A DNA stretch of 6,719 nucleotides from Clostridiales bacterium. Lineage in GTDB: Bacteria > Bacillota > Clostridia > Lachnospirales > WQUN01. Below are positions 6,183-6,719 of this stretch, piece after piece. The translations under genes were made by a program, and so were the position numbers. A model generated the notes under the pieces. It had not been told where the DNA came from, searched no databases, and was given only the letters and a program-made list of their open reading frames with translations. The stretch spans positions 1 through 6,719 of the forward strand of contig JAISRJ010000314.1 in the NCBI GenBank assembly GCA_031273705.1, given 5' to 3'. How positions within the stretch are numbered: position 1 is the stretch's first letter; every line of letters begins with the position of its first letter.

Positions 6183-6566
6183 TCAGTCTCCTCTCAACTT
6201 TATGCCGAAAGCGGAAGTTTGCAGCAACACCAAACCCAATGCCGTACCCCAGACACCGATTAGCGGAACAAACACAGCCAATATCAAAAGGCCGGCAGTC
6301 AGCGCGTTTCTAATTAAAAACCCCATTGCGGCAGCCGATGTCTGTTCGACCGAGCCTAAAGATCTTGCAATTGACTGTTGCAACAGCATAATCTTCGCTG
6401 CAGACAAAGCCGCCCCCAGAGTTAAACCACAAGCGAATGCGGACGGGGTTTCAATCTGAAATTTTGCCGAGAGCAATTGCAATATACCCAAACCCAGAGA
6501 CAGCGCGAATATATAATGCACGCCGACCAGACACATCATTTTTTTAGCCGTATCTGAAACAGTCAT
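6183..6566 (-). CDS. atpI: ATP synthase protein I (AtpI), small four-helix membrane protein
   Basis: A 127-residue hydrophobic protein with four likely membrane segments near residues 12-33, 42-62, 84-103 and 105-121. A basic/polar loop lies between helices 2 and 3, and GFLIRNALTAGLL at about 82-94 matches the Arg-containing start of helix 3 typical of the ATP synthase I chain family. AtpI is not part of the final enzyme; in several bacteria it helps assemble or stabilise the c ring, and with AtpZ it has been linked to cation supply. I chose the ATG at 6566 because it overlaps the atpZ stop by four bases (ATGA). A TTG seven codons upstream (6587) is also open, but its AAAGGA abuts the codon, leaving no SD spacing. 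No strong SD precedes the ATG, which fits coupling to atpZ. It ends one base before atpB. The family is weakly conserved in sequence, so the call leans on topology, size and position. Confidence 0.86.
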   Translation of the reverse strand: MTVSDTAKKMMCLVGVHYIFALSLGLGILQLLSAKFQIETPSAFACGLTLGAALSAAKIMLLQQSIARSLGSVEQTSAAAMGFLIRNALTAGLLILAVFVPLIGVWGTALGLVLLQTSAFGIKLRGD

Positions 6567-6719
6567 TTCATCCCATCCGATTTCCAATCCTTTGATATGA
6601 TAGTGAACATTGTTTTGAAAGCCGCGCCGACTCCAAACAAACTAAATAACAACAACAGCCAAGGTGATGTGTCCAACCAGGTGTCCAGCGTTTTTCCGAC
6701 CCAAACCCCAATCAGCACG
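6563..6719 (-). CDS. atpZ: AtpZ-like accessory membrane protein of ATP synthase, C-terminal part (5' end outside window)
   Basis: Only the last 51 residues and the TGA stop lie in the window; the gene enters from the right edge. The visible part begins VLIGVWVGKTLDTWLDTSPW and continues with a hydrophobic segment (LLLLFSLFGVGAAF) and a short polar tail ending in DGMK. A G-x(3)-G-K-x-L-D-x-W-L-x-T-S-P-W pattern followed by a second glycine-containing membrane helix is the usual layout of the small two-helix AtpZ/AtpQ family encoded at the front of Bacillota atp operons. AtpZ and AtpI are reported to act together in the membrane, with proposed roles in divalent cation or K+ supply to the ATP synthase or in its assembly. 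The stop overlaps the next gene's ATG as ATGA, so the two are probably translationally coupled. The family call rests on the short motif and on position, and is fairly secure. Confidence 0.82.
   Translation of the reverse strand, partial: VLIGVWVGKTLDTWLDTSPWLLLLFSLFGVGAAFKTMFTIISKDWKSDGMK

Noticed and set aside
6567..6587. TTG start adding seven residues (MEIGWDE) to AtpI
   Set aside because: The nearest purine run directly abuts the TTG, leaving no ribosome spacing, and the ATG at 6566 makes the standard ATGA overlap with atpZ.
1..6719. Possible novel system, mobile element, RNA gene or CRISPR array hidden in the operon
   Set aside because: Genes fill nearly every base, junctions are short, and I saw no direct repeats, tRNA-like folds, strong hairpin with T-run, or foreign gene interrupting the atp order.

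Overview
The window lies entirely within one operon, all on the minus strand: the genes of a bacterial F-type (F1Fo) ATP synthase. Read in the direction of transcription (high to low coordinates) the order is atpZ (3' end only), atpI, atpB (a), atpE (c), atpF (b), atpH (delta), atpA (alpha), atpG (gamma), atpD (beta) and atpC (epsilon, 5' part only). This is the classical atp order with the two accessory membrane genes atpZ and atpI at the front, as is common in Bacillota. Every gene is intact apart from the two cut by the window ends.

Layout. The accessory genes occupy 6183-6719, the Fo sector (a, c, b) 4662-6181, the stalk gene delta 4150-4674, and the F1 genes alpha, gamma, beta, epsilon 1-4137. 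Packing is tight. The junctions are a 4-base ATGA overlap (Z/I), 1 base (I/a), 12 (a/c), 14 (c/b), a 13-base overlap (b/delta), 12 (delta/alpha), 11 (alpha/gamma), 20 or 59 depending on the beta start (gamma/beta) and 5 (beta/epsilon). Purine-rich Shine-Dalgarno sites precede most genes. No internal promoter, terminator, RNA gene, repeat, mobile element or CRISPR array was seen, and no stretch of more than about 60 bases lacks a gene. The operon promoter must lie beyond the right edge and the end of atpC beyond the left edge.

Organism. Gene order, strong SD sites, TGA used as a normal stop (not code 4 or 25), moderate GC with many GCG/CGC codons, and the c-subunit sequence all suggest an anaerobic member of the Bacillota in the broad clostridial sense. 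A finer placement is not supportable from this window.

Function. The a subunit and the c ring form the ion-driven rotor. Gamma and epsilon turn inside the alpha3beta3 head, and b and delta hold the head still. The point of most interest is that subunit c carries the complete set of Na+ ligands known from Ilyobacter/Propionigenium-type rotors (Gln26, Val57, Glu59, Thr60, Thr61, Tyr64). The enzyme is therefore probably Na+-coupled, or able to use Na+. Otherwise this is a well-conserved housekeeping operon and I find no undescribed system in it.
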